A stretch of DNA of 8,858 nt from Vulcanimicrobiota bacterium (GTDB lineage Bacteria; Vulcanimicrobiota; Vulcanimicrobiia; Vulcanimicrobiales; Vulcanimicrobiaceae): contig JACRUB010000207.1 of assembly GCA_014305015.1 (NCBI GenBank), forward strand, positions 1 through 8,858, read 5' to 3'. The position numbers and the translations under genes were made by a program. The number at the start of each line of letters is the position of its first letter. Position 1 is the stretch's first letter. Below are positions 1-6,106 of the stretch, piece after piece. The notes below the pieces were generated by a model. The model was given only the letters and a program-made list of their open reading frames with translations, did not search any database and had not been told where the DNA came from.

Positions 1-691
1 ACCATGGCCGCCCCGCTAGCGGAAAGAGCAGCGGCACCATCAAGATCGTGACGAGCAACGCCGCGCCGAAAACGATTGGAAATGAAAGCGTGAAACTTTG
101 AAAGCGCGGAATAACTCGTGAGAGCGCTCCAAGCCCGAATTGAATGACAAAGATCAGCGCGATTGCCGGACCCGCAGTAAGCGCCGCTGCTTTGAGAATC
201 AAGACCGGGAGCGAGATCGCAAACTGCTGCCACGCAAGCGCGCCAACCAGCGCACCCGGCGGCAATCTAGAAAAGCCGTCCGCAAAGACGCGAATCACGA
301 TTTGATACCCGTCGAGCAAAAAGAACGCCGCGAGAAACGTAAGCGACCAAATTCTTCCGAAGCCACTTGAGGCTGCAATCGCGGCATTCGGGACGCTTCC
401 GCGAATGCCGACGTAATCATCAAGTGCGCGGCCACCCGAATATGCACCATCGTAGAGTACCGAGGCGCCAACGCCGATAGCTGCGCCGACTGCAAGTTCG
501 CTTGCCAGCGCAAAAACGAATGCGAGCCCTTCGAAGGCATGATGCGTTTGGATGCCGGGCACTAATCCAACCGCGAGTACGAGCGCAAGACCGGCCCGCA
601 CGGACGGCGGCACGCTGGGATGCGAAAAGCCCGGTGCTCGAAACACGAATCCCGCACAACGCGCAAAAACCAACAGGCCGTCGCTGCTCAT
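1..691 (-). CDS. fliR: Flagellar biosynthesis protein FliR (3' end beyond window)
   Basis: Export-gate membrane protein of the flagellar type III secretion apparatus, packing with FliP and FliQ in the inner-membrane pore (family knowledge). I translated an open frame of 230 residues from the ATG at 691 to the left edge with no stop. It starts MSSDGLLVFARCAGFVFRAP, a typical FliR N-terminus, and continues through several strongly hydrophobic segments. One is LAFVFALASELAVGAAIGVG near residues 57-76. A late stretch near residues 165-225 is rich in Leu, Ile, Val and Phe and includes a PRFQSFTLSFP-like segment. FliR is usually about 250-260 residues, so only a short C-terminus is missing. The start ATG overlaps the fliQ stop in an ATGA arrangement, implying translational coupling. 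An SctT (injectisome) assignment is the only serious alternative. Confidence 0.9.
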   Translation of the reverse strand, partial: MSSDGLLVFARCAGFVFRAPGFSHPSVPPSVRAGLALVLAVGLVPGIQTHHAFEGLAFVFALASELAVGAAIGVGASVLYDGAYSGGRALDDYVGIRGSVPNAAIAASSGFGRIWSLTFLAAFFLLDGYQIVIRVFADGFSRLPPGALVGALAWQQFAISLPVLILKAAALTAGPAIALIFVIQFGLGALSRVIPRFQSFTLSFPIVFGAALLVTILMVPLLFPLAGRPW

Positions 692-957
692 AACCCGTGC
701 ACGATTCCGGGAAGCTGACGTAACGCGTCGGTAAACAGCCCCGCGCACAACCGCATTCCAAACGCTCCGAAGATCGCAATCGAGAAGCCTACCGCGAGGA
801 GTTTTGGCAAAAGCGAGAGGGTCTGTTCTTGAACCTGGGTTGCGGCCTGGAGCACGGCGATGATGGTACCGACTGCCGTAGCGATGAGCAGAACCGGAAC
901 ACACAACACGGCCGCGACAACGAGCGACTCGCGCAAAAGACCGTCGAACGCTTCCAT
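688..957 (-). CDS. fliQ: Flagellar biosynthesis protein FliQ
   Basis: Small export-gate subunit that wraps around the FliP/FliR core in the inner membrane (family knowledge). The 89-residue product has the normal family length. It has two hydrophobic helices, about residues 13-36 and 51-75, joined by the signature loop AATQVQEQTLSLLPKLLA, which is close to the FliQ consensus. The ATG at 957 lies 45 bases after the metF stop. It has no Shine-Dalgarno sequence but has a TANNNT box ending 6 bases upstream, so it may have its own promoter as well as read-through from metF. Its TGA overlaps the fliR ATG. The normal neighbour fliP is separated from it by metF. Confidence 0.95.
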   Translation of the reverse strand: MEAFDGLLRESLVVAAVLCVPVLLIATAVGTIIAVLQAATQVQEQTLSLLPKLLAVGFSIAIFGAFGMRLCAGLFTDALRQLPGIVHGL

Positions 958-963
958 GACACT

Positions 964-969
964 AGCGTA
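964..969 (-). promoter_or_regulatory. Candidate -10 box upstream of fliQ
   Basis: On the minus strand TACGCT is followed by six bases (AGTGTC) and then the fliQ ATG. It fits TANNNT, and the expected transcription start falls at or next to the start codon, which would make a leaderless message. I see no good -35 hexamer at the usual distance. The call rests mainly on the same arrangement recurring at four other genes in the window. Confidence 0.4.
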
Positions 970-1002
970 CCGGGGGCTTGTTGCCGGGTTGCTAACGCGG
1001 TA

Positions 1003-1911
1003 TTAGGTCAGATAAAGCCCCGTGCGCGGCGCGGGCTGCCAGGCCGTAGCGGCGAGCAGAGCTGAGACAACCGCGCGGGTTGCCGGCGATTTGTTAAGCG
1101 TATAAAAATGAATTCCGGGGGCCCCGCGTTTGAGCAGATCCGTCGCTTGGAGGGTCGCGTACGAAACGCCGAGCTCCTTAACCGCTTCGGGCTCATCCGC
1201 GCGCGCCTCCAATTCAGCCAACAACTTTGGATGCATTGAGGAGCCGCAAAGCTGGGCGATGCGGGCAATTTGCTTGTAGTTCGTGATCGGCCACAGCCCG
1301 GGGAGAATTGGCACATGCACACCTGCGGCGCGCACACGGTCAACGAATTGAAAATACGCATCATTGTCGAAACAAATCTGCGTCACGAGAAACTCCGCGC
1401 CGGCTTCGACCTTTTCAACGAGGTGCTTGATGTCGTCTTCCGGCGAGACCGCTTGCGGATGCGTCTCGGGGTAACATGCGGCGCCGATCGAGAAGTCAAA
1501 ATCCGCCTTGAGCATGCCAATGAGTTCCGAAGCATATTTGAACCCGTTCGGATCGGGCTCGAAATCGGCCTGACCACGCGGCGGGTCGCCGCGCAGAGCC
1601 ATAATATTTTCGATATTTGCGGCTCTGAGCTCGTAAAACAATTCGCGCAGCTCACGCTTGGACGCGCCGACGCACGTGACGTGCATCATCGTCGTGATCC
1701 CCACCTCGTTTTGAATCCGCTTCGAGACCTCCACCGTTCGTGTACGCGTTGAACCACCGGCGCCGTACGTGATCGAAACGTAGGCGGGGCGCAGCGGTCG
1801 CAACGTTTCGAGCGTGACAAACAACTCTTCAACACCGGCATCGTCTTGGGGCGGAAAGAACTCGAATGAGAAAAACGGGCGTTTGGTCCGAAGAGCCTCG
1901 CTAATGCGCAT
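1003..1911 (-). CDS. metF: Methylenetetrahydrofolate reductase MetF
   Basis: FAD-dependent TIM-barrel enzyme that reduces 5,10-methylene-THF to 5-methyl-THF, the methyl donor for methionine synthesis; cytoplasmic (family knowledge). The 302-residue product shows the family landmarks in order: FFSFEFFPP (catalytic Glu at residue 17), SITYGAGGSTR near 46-56, MMHVTC at 75-80, MALRGDPP with Asp109, and TQICFDNDAYFQF. The length matches bacterial MetF. An in-frame ATG exists at 1953, but I chose 1911: AGAAGG lies 6 bases upstream of it, and homology begins here. The gene begins 11 bases after fliP ends and is followed by fliQ, so it is embedded in a flagellar export-gate operon. No functional link to motility is known to me. 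All expected catalytic motifs are present, so it is probably active. Confidence 0.95.
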   Translation of the reverse strand: MRISEALRTKRPFFSFEFFPPQDDAGVEELFVTLETLRPLRPAYVSITYGAGGSTRTRTVEVSKRIQNEVGITTMMHVTCVGASKRELRELFYELRAANIENIMALRGDPPRGQADFEPDPNGFKYASELIGMLKADFDFSIGAACYPETHPQAVSPEDDIKHLVEKVEAGAEFLVTQICFDNDAYFQFVDRVRAAGVHVPILPGLWPITNYKQIARIAQLCGSSMHPKLLAELEARADEPEAVKELGVSYATLQATDLLKRGAPGIHFYTLNKSPATRAVVSALLAATAWQPAPRTGLYLT

Positions 1912-1917
1912 ATGCTG

Positions 1918-1923
1918 CCTTCT
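1918..1923 (-). promoter_or_regulatory. Shine-Dalgarno sequence deciding the metF start
   Basis: AGAAGG on the minus strand lies 6 bases before the metF ATG and shares one base with the fliP TAA stop. It favours the start at 1911 over the upstream in-frame ATG at 1953. It is the clearest ribosome-binding site in the window and contrasts with the five gene starts that have a TANNNT box instead. Confidence 0.7.
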
Positions 1924-2579
1924 TAGCGGAAACTGGAAACGACGCCTCCGCACACGAGCGCCCAGCCGTCGACCATCACGAAGAGCAGCAGTTTGGCCGG
2001 CAACGAAATCACGGGCGGGCTGAGCATAAACATACCGAGGCCCATTAAGATTGAGGCGACAGCCAAATCAATTGCGACGAAGGGCAAATAGAGCGCGAAA
2101 CCAATTGCAAACGCGCTGCGCAATTCGCCCACCACAAAGGCCGGGATCAAGACAAATGTGGGCGCATCTTGGGCGCTCTGGACGTCTTGATGCGCCACGT
2201 GCGAGAACAGCGCGATATCTTTCATGCGTGTTTGCCGCAACATAAACCCCCGTAGCGGCTGGGCCGCTCGATCGATCAGCTGAGCCTGCGAGATGCGTCC
2301 TTGGCTGTACGGATCGATCGCATCGTGCGAAATCTGCGTGATCGTCGGCGACATAATGACGAGTGTGAGCACCAGCGCAAGCCCGGTCAGAACCGTATTC
2401 GGCGGCAACGCCGCGGCACCGATTGCCGAGCGCACCAGCGAGAGCACGACGACGATCCGGACAAACGAGGTGGACATCACGAGAAGAAACGGTGCAAGCG
2501 AGAGCACTGTCAGTCCGGCGAGTACATCTAGCGGTAAGGTGGCATGTGCGTGATTGGCAACGGTGAGCAGGCTGTTCAT
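1923..2579 (-). CDS. fliP: Flagellar biosynthesis protein FliP
   Basis: Core pore subunit of the flagellar export gate in the inner membrane (family knowledge). The 218-residue product has the N-terminal hydrophobic block LSLAPFLLVMSTSFVRIVVV near residues 26-45 followed by an LPPN turn. The C-terminal signature includes PAFVVGELRSAFAIGF, LPFVAIDLAVASILM, the methionine-rich loop GLGMFMLSPP near 181-189, and LLLFVMVDGW. That loop corresponds to the region forming the methionine gate in the family. It is shorter than Salmonella FliP and has no obvious cleavable signal peptide. It lies divergently from the GNAT gene with a 69-base shared upstream region. Ordinarily fliN and fliO precede fliP; here the strand switches instead. 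SctR is the injectisome equivalent. Confidence 0.95.
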   Translation of the reverse strand: MNSLLTVANHAHATLPLDVLAGLTVLSLAPFLLVMSTSFVRIVVVLSLVRSAIGAAALPPNTVLTGLALVLTLVIMSPTITQISHDAIDPYSQGRISQAQLIDRAAQPLRGFMLRQTRMKDIALFSHVAHQDVQSAQDAPTFVLIPAFVVGELRSAFAIGFALYLPFVAIDLAVASILMGLGMFMLSPPVISLPAKLLLFVMVDGWALVCGGVVSSFR

Positions 2580-2585
2580 GTACCA

Positions 2586-2591
2586 ACGGTA
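2586..2591 (-). promoter_or_regulatory. Candidate -10 box upstream of fliP
   Basis: Minus-strand TACCGT is followed by TGGTAC (6 bases) and the fliP ATG, fitting TANNNT. No Shine-Dalgarno sequence precedes the ATG. Because fliP is cut off from fliN by plus-strand genes, it needs a promoter in the 69-base divergent region, which supports this call. No convincing -35 element is visible. Confidence 0.4.
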
Positions 2592-2636
2592 AGCGGGCAG
2601 AGTTTCCGCCTTATGAACCCGGCTTTACAACTCTGC

Positions 2637-2642
2637 TAGAAT
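2637..2642 (+). promoter_or_regulatory. Candidate -10 box upstream of the GNAT gene
   Basis: TAGAAT matches TATAAT at five of six positions and is followed by six bases (AGTCGA) and the GNAT ATG at 2649. The predicted transcription start is at the initiating A, with no Shine-Dalgarno sequence, suggesting a leaderless transcript. The expected -35 position is weak. The box shares the 2580-2648 intergenic region with the divergent fliP promoter. Confidence 0.5.
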
Positions 2643-2648
2643 AGTCGA

Positions 2649-3191
2649 ATGCCGGTCAGCGCCCCACACGTCTTCTCGACCCCACGCCTCGTTGCCGAAC
2701 GCATAGAGCAGCGCCATTATAGCGAGCTCCGGATGTTGGACGCCGACCCTGAAGTGATGAAGACTTTGGGTGGCGCAGTGTTTGAGCCCGAAGAGACGCG
2801 TGATTCTCTTGGACGCAATCTTAAGCGCTGGGCGGATCATGGATACGGCCTGTGGATGTTTTACCTTGCGGATACGCACGAATTCGTCGGCCGCGGCACG
2901 CTCCAGCATTTTCCTCTCGACGGAATTGACGTCGTTGAAGTCGGGTACGCCTTGCGCCCGGCGTTTTGGAATCAGGGATTCGCACCGGAAATGACCATGG
3001 CGATGCTGCAAATCGGTTTCGAACAACGGGGAATGAGCGAGATCTACGCACTGACCTTGCCGGCTAATCTCAAATCGCAACGCGTCATGCAAAAAAGCGG
3101 GCTGACGTACCAGCGCGATTTCATTTATAGAGAAAAATGGCCGAGCGTCTTATATAGAATAACGGCGGACGAGTGGCAAAGCACGCGGTGA
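2649..3191 (+). CDS. GNAT family N-acetyltransferase, RimJ/RimL type
   Basis: Predicted cytoplasmic acetyl-CoA-dependent N-acetyltransferase of the Acetyltransf_3 (RimJ/RimL-like) group; the substrate cannot be told from sequence. The 180-residue product opens with a FSTPRLVAERI strand typical of the group. It has the acetyl-CoA pyrophosphate-binding segment RPAFWNQGFA near residues 103-112 and the late ANLKSQRVMQKSGL motif near 139-152, which resembles the usual Asn-x-x-Ser/KxGF region. It is the first gene of a two-gene plus-strand unit. Its TGA overlaps the preferred GTG start of the downstream reductase by 4 bases. The pair points against the flagellar genes and is likely a later insertion into the cluster. 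Transcription may start at the ATG itself. Confidence 0.88.
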   Translation: MPVSAPHVFSTPRLVAERIEQRHYSELRMLDADPEVMKTLGGAVFEPEETRDSLGRNLKRWADHGYGLWMFYLADTHEFVGRGTLQHFPLDGIDVVEVGYALRPAFWNQGFAPEMTMAMLQIGFEQRGMSEIYALTLPANLKSQRVMQKSGLTYQRDFIYREKWPSVLYRITADEWQSTR

Positions 3192-3700
3192 AGTTTCGTA
3201 TCTACTGCGCAATGAGTCTCGACGGATTCATCGCCGATCACAACGGTAGCGTCGGGTTTCTCGATGCATTCAACGATCAAGATTACGGCTACAAAGAATT
3301 CCTCACCTCGATCAGGACCGTCGTCATGGGCCGGCGGAGTTACGAATTCGCGCGCACACTGGGGTCGTGGGAGTACACGGGGAAACGTTCGATCATCCTG
3401 ACGTCACAAACGCTCGGAAGTTTACCCCCGGAAGTTGATACGACGCCCGGGCCCGTCGAGACGCTCGCAGCGGATCTTCGAGAACATGCAGCCGGGGACG
3501 TTTGGATCATGGGCGGCGGAGCGGCCATGGGCGCATTTCTCGACGCGGGCGCGGTCGATACGATGGAACTCTACGTCGTGCCGGTTTTACTCGGACGAGG
3601 CGTGCGGCTCTTTACGCGCAGTGGACCGCCTGTGAGTATGAAGCTCTTGGAGACGAAGAAGTTTGCGAACGGCGTCGTTCGCACGCTCTACGAAAAATAG
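3188..3700 (+). CDS. Dihydrofolate reductase-fold protein (RibD C-terminal family)
   Basis: NADPH-binding DHFR-fold protein of the RibD_C group, resembling the poorly characterised YwjB/YyaP proteins; the true substrate is unknown, and a role in folate reduction should not be assumed. The 170-residue product shows AMSLDGFIAD near the N-terminus, TVVMGRRSYEF, VWIMGGGAAMGAFLDAGAVD, and the closing VVPVLLGRGVRLF motif, all in family order. I prefer the GTG at 3188 because it makes a 4-base overlap with the GNAT stop, consistent with translational coupling. An in-frame GTG at 3173 with a GGCGGA upstream would add five residues. The TAG ends only 3 bases from the convergent fliN stop, leaving no room for a separate terminator. 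Confidence 0.88.
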   Translation: MKFRIYCAMSLDGFIADHNGSVGFLDAFNDQDYGYKEFLTSIRTVVMGRRSYEFARTLGSWEYTGKRSIILTSQTLGSLPPEVDTTPGPVETLAADLREHAAGDVWIMGGGAAMGAFLDAGAVDTMELYVVPVLLGRGVRLFTRSGPPVSMKLLETKKFANGVVRTLYEK

Positions 3701-3703
3701 CTG

Positions 3704-4000
3704 TTAGCTGTGATGCGGGACGGGCTTTTGAATCAGCTCCGTTACGCGGACGCCAAAGTTTTCGTCGATGGCGACGACTTCGCCACGCGCGACGAGTTTA
3801 TTATTGACGAGCAGATCGACGGGGCCGCCGGCCAGGCGATCGAGTTCTACAATCGAGCCGGTTCCGAGCTTGAGGATGTCTTGCACCATCATCTTGCACT
3901 TACCGAGTTCCGCCGTCACTTGCAACTTGACGTTCATCAGCAAATCGAGGTTCTGGGTGTCCGCCACGCCGTTCTTCTGCCCTTCGGTACCTTGTGCCAT
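3704..4000 (-). CDS. fliN: Flagellar motor switch protein FliN
   Basis: C-ring component that, with FliM, forms the cytoplasmic switch and export-sorting platform (family knowledge). The 98-residue product is almost entirely one SpoA domain, about residues 18-92. It contains NVKLQVTAELGKCKMMVQDI, LGTGSIVELDRLAGGPVDLL and VNNKLVARGEVVAIDENFGVRV, a textbook FliN pattern. It is a short FliN, lacking the long N-terminal extension of FliY. Its ATG overlaps the FliM-like TAA by one base (TAATG), so the two are probably coupled. Downstream, the flagellar order is broken by the convergent reductase gene instead of continuing into fliO and fliP. Confidence 0.96.
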   Translation of the reverse strand: MAQGTEGQKNGVADTQNLDLLMNVKLQVTAELGKCKMMVQDILKLGTGSIVELDRLAGGPVDLLVNNKLVARGEVVAIDENFGVRVTELIQKPVPHHS

Positions 4001-4800
4001 TAAAGAGACCCGCCTTTCGGACCGTCAGCCACGGCGAACGCACTCTGTCCGCCGAGCGCTCCGCACTCTCCGCGGGCTACTATCCGTCCGGCAAGCTTAA
4101 GCACGGCCGGAGCGCCTACCTTCGTTTTCATGCGAAGCGTGGTGTTAGGTTGGAGTAAAAGAAGTTCGGCCGCCTCCATGTCGCCGGTCGCGAATTCGGC
4201 GGTCAGCTCGAGTTCCACATCCAGCAAATCCTCGATTCGCAGGCACATATGCCCGGCCGGCTGCGGATCGCGCGTCAGCGCGACACCGATTCTGACCTCA
4301 ATCGCTCCATCCAGAAGTAGTTCAAAATAGGTTACGAACCCCGTTCGCTCGGTCGTTCGATCGATCGAGAGTTTCTCCGGTGCGCCGCAAACCGGCGAAA
4401 GCGTGGCCGCAAGTGACCGCAACACACGAGCGAGCACTTCATCTTCGATGGGTGAAAGCGGGCGCGATTTTTCCGGCCGCTCTCCGAAGACGGCGCCCAC
4501 GAGTCCCAGCGCATCGTCGCGGCGCAGAATAAGCGCTGCATCGCTGAGCGGGGCACGAACGCGAAACATCATGGCGTCGGCTGTGATGAGCTCCCATGCC
4601 GCAGGATCCGGTACGACGGGCTCGAGCAATCGCACGTTCACGCGCGCTCCAAGTTGCGCGCAAAGCGTTTCGCGTACGCCGCTAGCAACAACGCATGCGG
4701 CCGAAACCGGCAGCGACGAGCGCCGCGTAAACCGCGCGCCCCGAATCCGCCGGCCTTCGTAGCGTTCTACCGCGTTCTCGAAGGTTAGCGCTGCAATCAC
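4000..4800 (-). CDS. FliM/SctQ-like C-ring protein with SpoA domain, lacking CheY-binding N-terminus
   Basis: Predicted C-ring or sorting-platform protein. The 266-residue product has a FliM-like middle region, where GLVGAVFGERPEKSRPLSPIEDEVLARVL (in parts, near residues 99-127) matches the FliM segment around 'F.PIE...i..vl'. The C-terminal SpoA domain lies near 190-258, including DLLDVELELTAEF and LLLLQPNTTLRM. FliM is usually about 330 residues and begins with a CheY-P-binding LSQ.EID.LL motif; that motif is absent, as in injectisome SctQ/YscQ proteins. Translation starts at GTG, overlapping the upstream TGA as GTGA. The stop overlaps the fliN ATG. The position before fliN and the middle motif favour FliM. 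A true SctQ is the alternative, so I leave the symbol blank. Confidence 0.8.
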   Translation of the reverse strand: MIAALTFENAVERYEGRRIRGARFTRRSSLPVSAACVVASGVRETLCAQLGARVNVRLLEPVVPDPAAWELITADAMMFRVRAPLSDAALILRRDDALGLVGAVFGERPEKSRPLSPIEDEVLARVLRSLAATLSPVCGAPEKLSIDRTTERTGFVTYFELLLDGAIEVRIGVALTRDPQPAGHMCLRIEDLLDVELELTAEFATGDMEAAELLLLQPNTTLRMKTKVGAPAVLKLAGRIVARGECGALGGQSAFAVADGPKGGSL

Positions 4801-5516
4801 TTCAGGAGATCCATCGCGGTTTTTTCAACGTGCCCTTGAGCAGAGTGCGCTGCGCGCAGCGCATCAAAGGCCATATACGCTTCCTGTAACCGCTCAATCC
4901 CAAGATCAAAGTCCACGTGGCTCTGCTCTTCTTGATGCGGGGCGAGCGGGCCGAAGTTTCCGTCTCCGGGAACGCCGGTGTGCGGAGTAACGTTCGGCGG
5001 TGCAACCGAGTGCGTGGCATCGAGCGCTTGCAACTGTGTTGCGGCTGAAAAGCGCGCCAGCGCCAACCGCCCAACAACGACACGCGTTTGCTCTTGCTTG
5101 CCGCTGCTCGGATCGATTGCCGTACGTCCGTACGTTACGCAGCCATCGGCACCGATTTGCAAGTCGGCGGTACGTCCTAAGGCAACATCCACCGGGTCCA
5201 TACGCAGCGGCGCGAGCGCTCCGGTGGTTTTGTCATAGCCGAGCACCGGCTGGTTCGAGCGGTCGACCAGCATGTTTTCCTGCAAATGAAAACCGCCGTC
5301 GCGTGAATAGGTTTGGCGGCCACGTTCATCCGTTCCGACAAAATATGAATCCGCAGGCGCGGCCGCACAGAGCGGATCGAGCGTAAATTTTGATTGAACC
5401 GGGCGAGCGACATCGCCACGAACGGGCGTCGCTCCGGGTGTAAACGCAGACCGCAAGTCTTGCTGCCGGCGCGCGATTTCATCCAATGCGCGCGCGGTCG
5501 ATGTTGAAACCATCAT
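4797..5516 (-). CDS. Flagellar hook/rod protein of the FlgE/F/G family, atypical N-terminus
   Basis: Predicted axial (rod or hook) protein, exported through the type III gate. The 239-residue product contains the FlgE/F/G middle-domain pattern YFVGTDERGRQTYSRDGGF near residues 58-76, followed by LVDRSNQPVLGYDKTTGAL. A helical C-terminus, IERLQEAYMAFDALRAAHSA near 203-222, resembles the conserved family ending. The usual N-terminal rod motif (ANNLAN followed by TxGF/Y) is not present. The first 30 residues (ARALDEIARRQQDLRSAF) are helical but divergent. The start is a double ATG at 5516/5513; I chose the first because it overlaps the upstream stop as ATGA, with GGGGGA 8 bases before it. In Bacillus-type clusters the hook gene flgE lies between fliK and fliM, matching this position, although FlgE is much longer. 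Confidence 0.75.
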   Translation of the reverse strand: MMVSTSTARALDEIARRQQDLRSAFTPGATPVRGDVARPVQSKFTLDPLCAAAPADSYFVGTDERGRQTYSRDGGFHLQENMLVDRSNQPVLGYDKTTGALAPLRMDPVDVALGRTADLQIGADGCVTYGRTAIDPSSGKQEQTRVVVGRLALARFSAATQLQALDATHSVAPPNVTPHTGVPGDGNFGPLAPHQEEQSHVDFDLGIERLQEAYMAFDALRAAHSAQGHVEKTAMDLLK

Positions 5517-6061
5517 CGCGCAAGTCCCCCGACTCGAGCCTGTACGCTCAGCCCACGTAGCGAGAGCGCGTAGCGCGCCTGTGAAAGGGCTCGAGCCACA
5601 ATTTCGCGCGCAGCGGGCGGGCAGAGAGCTACGATTTGCGTCTGGCTGCCGTGTTGTTGAAGCAAAATCTGCACGCGGCCGCGCGCACCCTCGAGTGCAA
5701 ACGAAGCATGCTTGGGGGGCGTCTTGGGCCGCAGAAATGTTTGTTCGATTTTTTCGGCAAGCTTGGTGCGCAAAACGCGGCGGTCATTCGCGGGCACGCC
5801 GGGGAGCGCGAGTGCCGCGCCGGCGCGCACGGCCATATTCAGTGGTACCGGAGCCGCTTTGCCGAATGCAGCCGCGCCCGGCACATGCGCCTGCGCAACG
5901 GATGTACGCCCATGTGCGGCTCTCGCAGGAGACGCGTCGTCGCTCGCATGCCCCTTATGCATATGCAAGGCCGAATACCAGGCTTCAGAGAGCGCGCGGC
6001 GATCGCATAGGGCAACGGGTGTGCTAAGAACGGAGAACGCGGGTGCTGCTTGCGTATTCAT
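5513..6061 (-). CDS. FliK/HpaP-like hook or needle length-control protein (tentative)
   Basis: I do not recognise this 182-residue protein with certainty. The N-terminal 110 residues are rich in Ala, Pro, Arg and His and look disordered. Residues about 118-177 (FALEGARGRVQILLQQHGSQ followed by TQIVALCPPAAREIVARALS and YALSLRGLSVQARV) have the strand-strand-helix-strand pattern of FliK C-terminal and HpaP/SctP domains. There, a Gly-x-Val-x-hydrophobic strand is followed by a helix of 'Lr..L...Gl.v..v'. The location, first in the overlapping run before a hook-family gene and the FliM-like gene, is where fliK or sctP lies in known clusters. The ATG at 6061 has a TANNNT box 6 bases upstream and no Shine-Dalgarno sequence. 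It is shorter than typical FliK. An uncharacterised flagellar accessory protein is the alternative. Confidence 0.5.
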   Translation of the reverse strand: MNTQAAPAFSVLSTPVALCDRRALSEAWYSALHMHKGHASDDASPARAAHGRTSVAQAHVPGAAAFGKAAPVPLNMAVRAGAALALPGVPANDRRVLRTKLAEKIEQTFLRPKTPPKHASFALEGARGRVQILLQQHGSQTQIVALCPPAAREIVARALSQARYALSLRGLSVQARVGGLAR

Positions 6062-6067
6062 GAAGCA

Positions 6068-6073
6068 ACTCTA
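6068..6073 (-). promoter_or_regulatory. Candidate -10 box upstream of the FliK-like gene
   Basis: Minus-strand TAGAGT, then TGCTTC (6 bases), then the ATG at 6061. It fits TANNNT at the same spacing as the fliQ, fliP and GNAT boxes, and no ribosome-binding site is visible. It would let the C-ring/hook run be transcribed independently of the toxin-antitoxin pair 45 bases upstream. No strong -35 hexamer is seen. Confidence 0.4.
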
Positions 6074-6106
6074 TCGCCCAGGCTTGTGCAGGCCATAGCC
6101 GAGTTG

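Noticed and set aside
1270..1752. A 160-codon plus-strand open frame
   Set aside because: It is antisense to metF, whose catalytic motifs are intact; no ribosome-binding site or domain supports it.
1912..1953. N-terminal extension of MetF from the upstream ATG at 1953
   Set aside because: The extra residues are Arg-rich, overlap fliP, lack homology, and a good Shine-Dalgarno sequence marks the start at 1911.
2068..2586. A 172-codon minus-strand frame overlapping fliP
   Set aside because: It is a shifted-frame shadow, Arg/Cys-rich and non-hydrophobic, whereas the fliP frame has clear family signatures.
3690..3720. AGCT-GTT-AGCT hairpin between the convergent reductase and fliN stops as a shared terminator
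   Set aside because: The stem is four pairs with no U-tract on either strand; too weak to call.
5581..6098. Three overlapping plus-strand frames of 124-148 codons
   Set aside because: All are Arg/Ala-rich antisense shadows of the GC-rich FliK-like gene; overlapping frames on the same strand cannot all be real and none has a family pattern.
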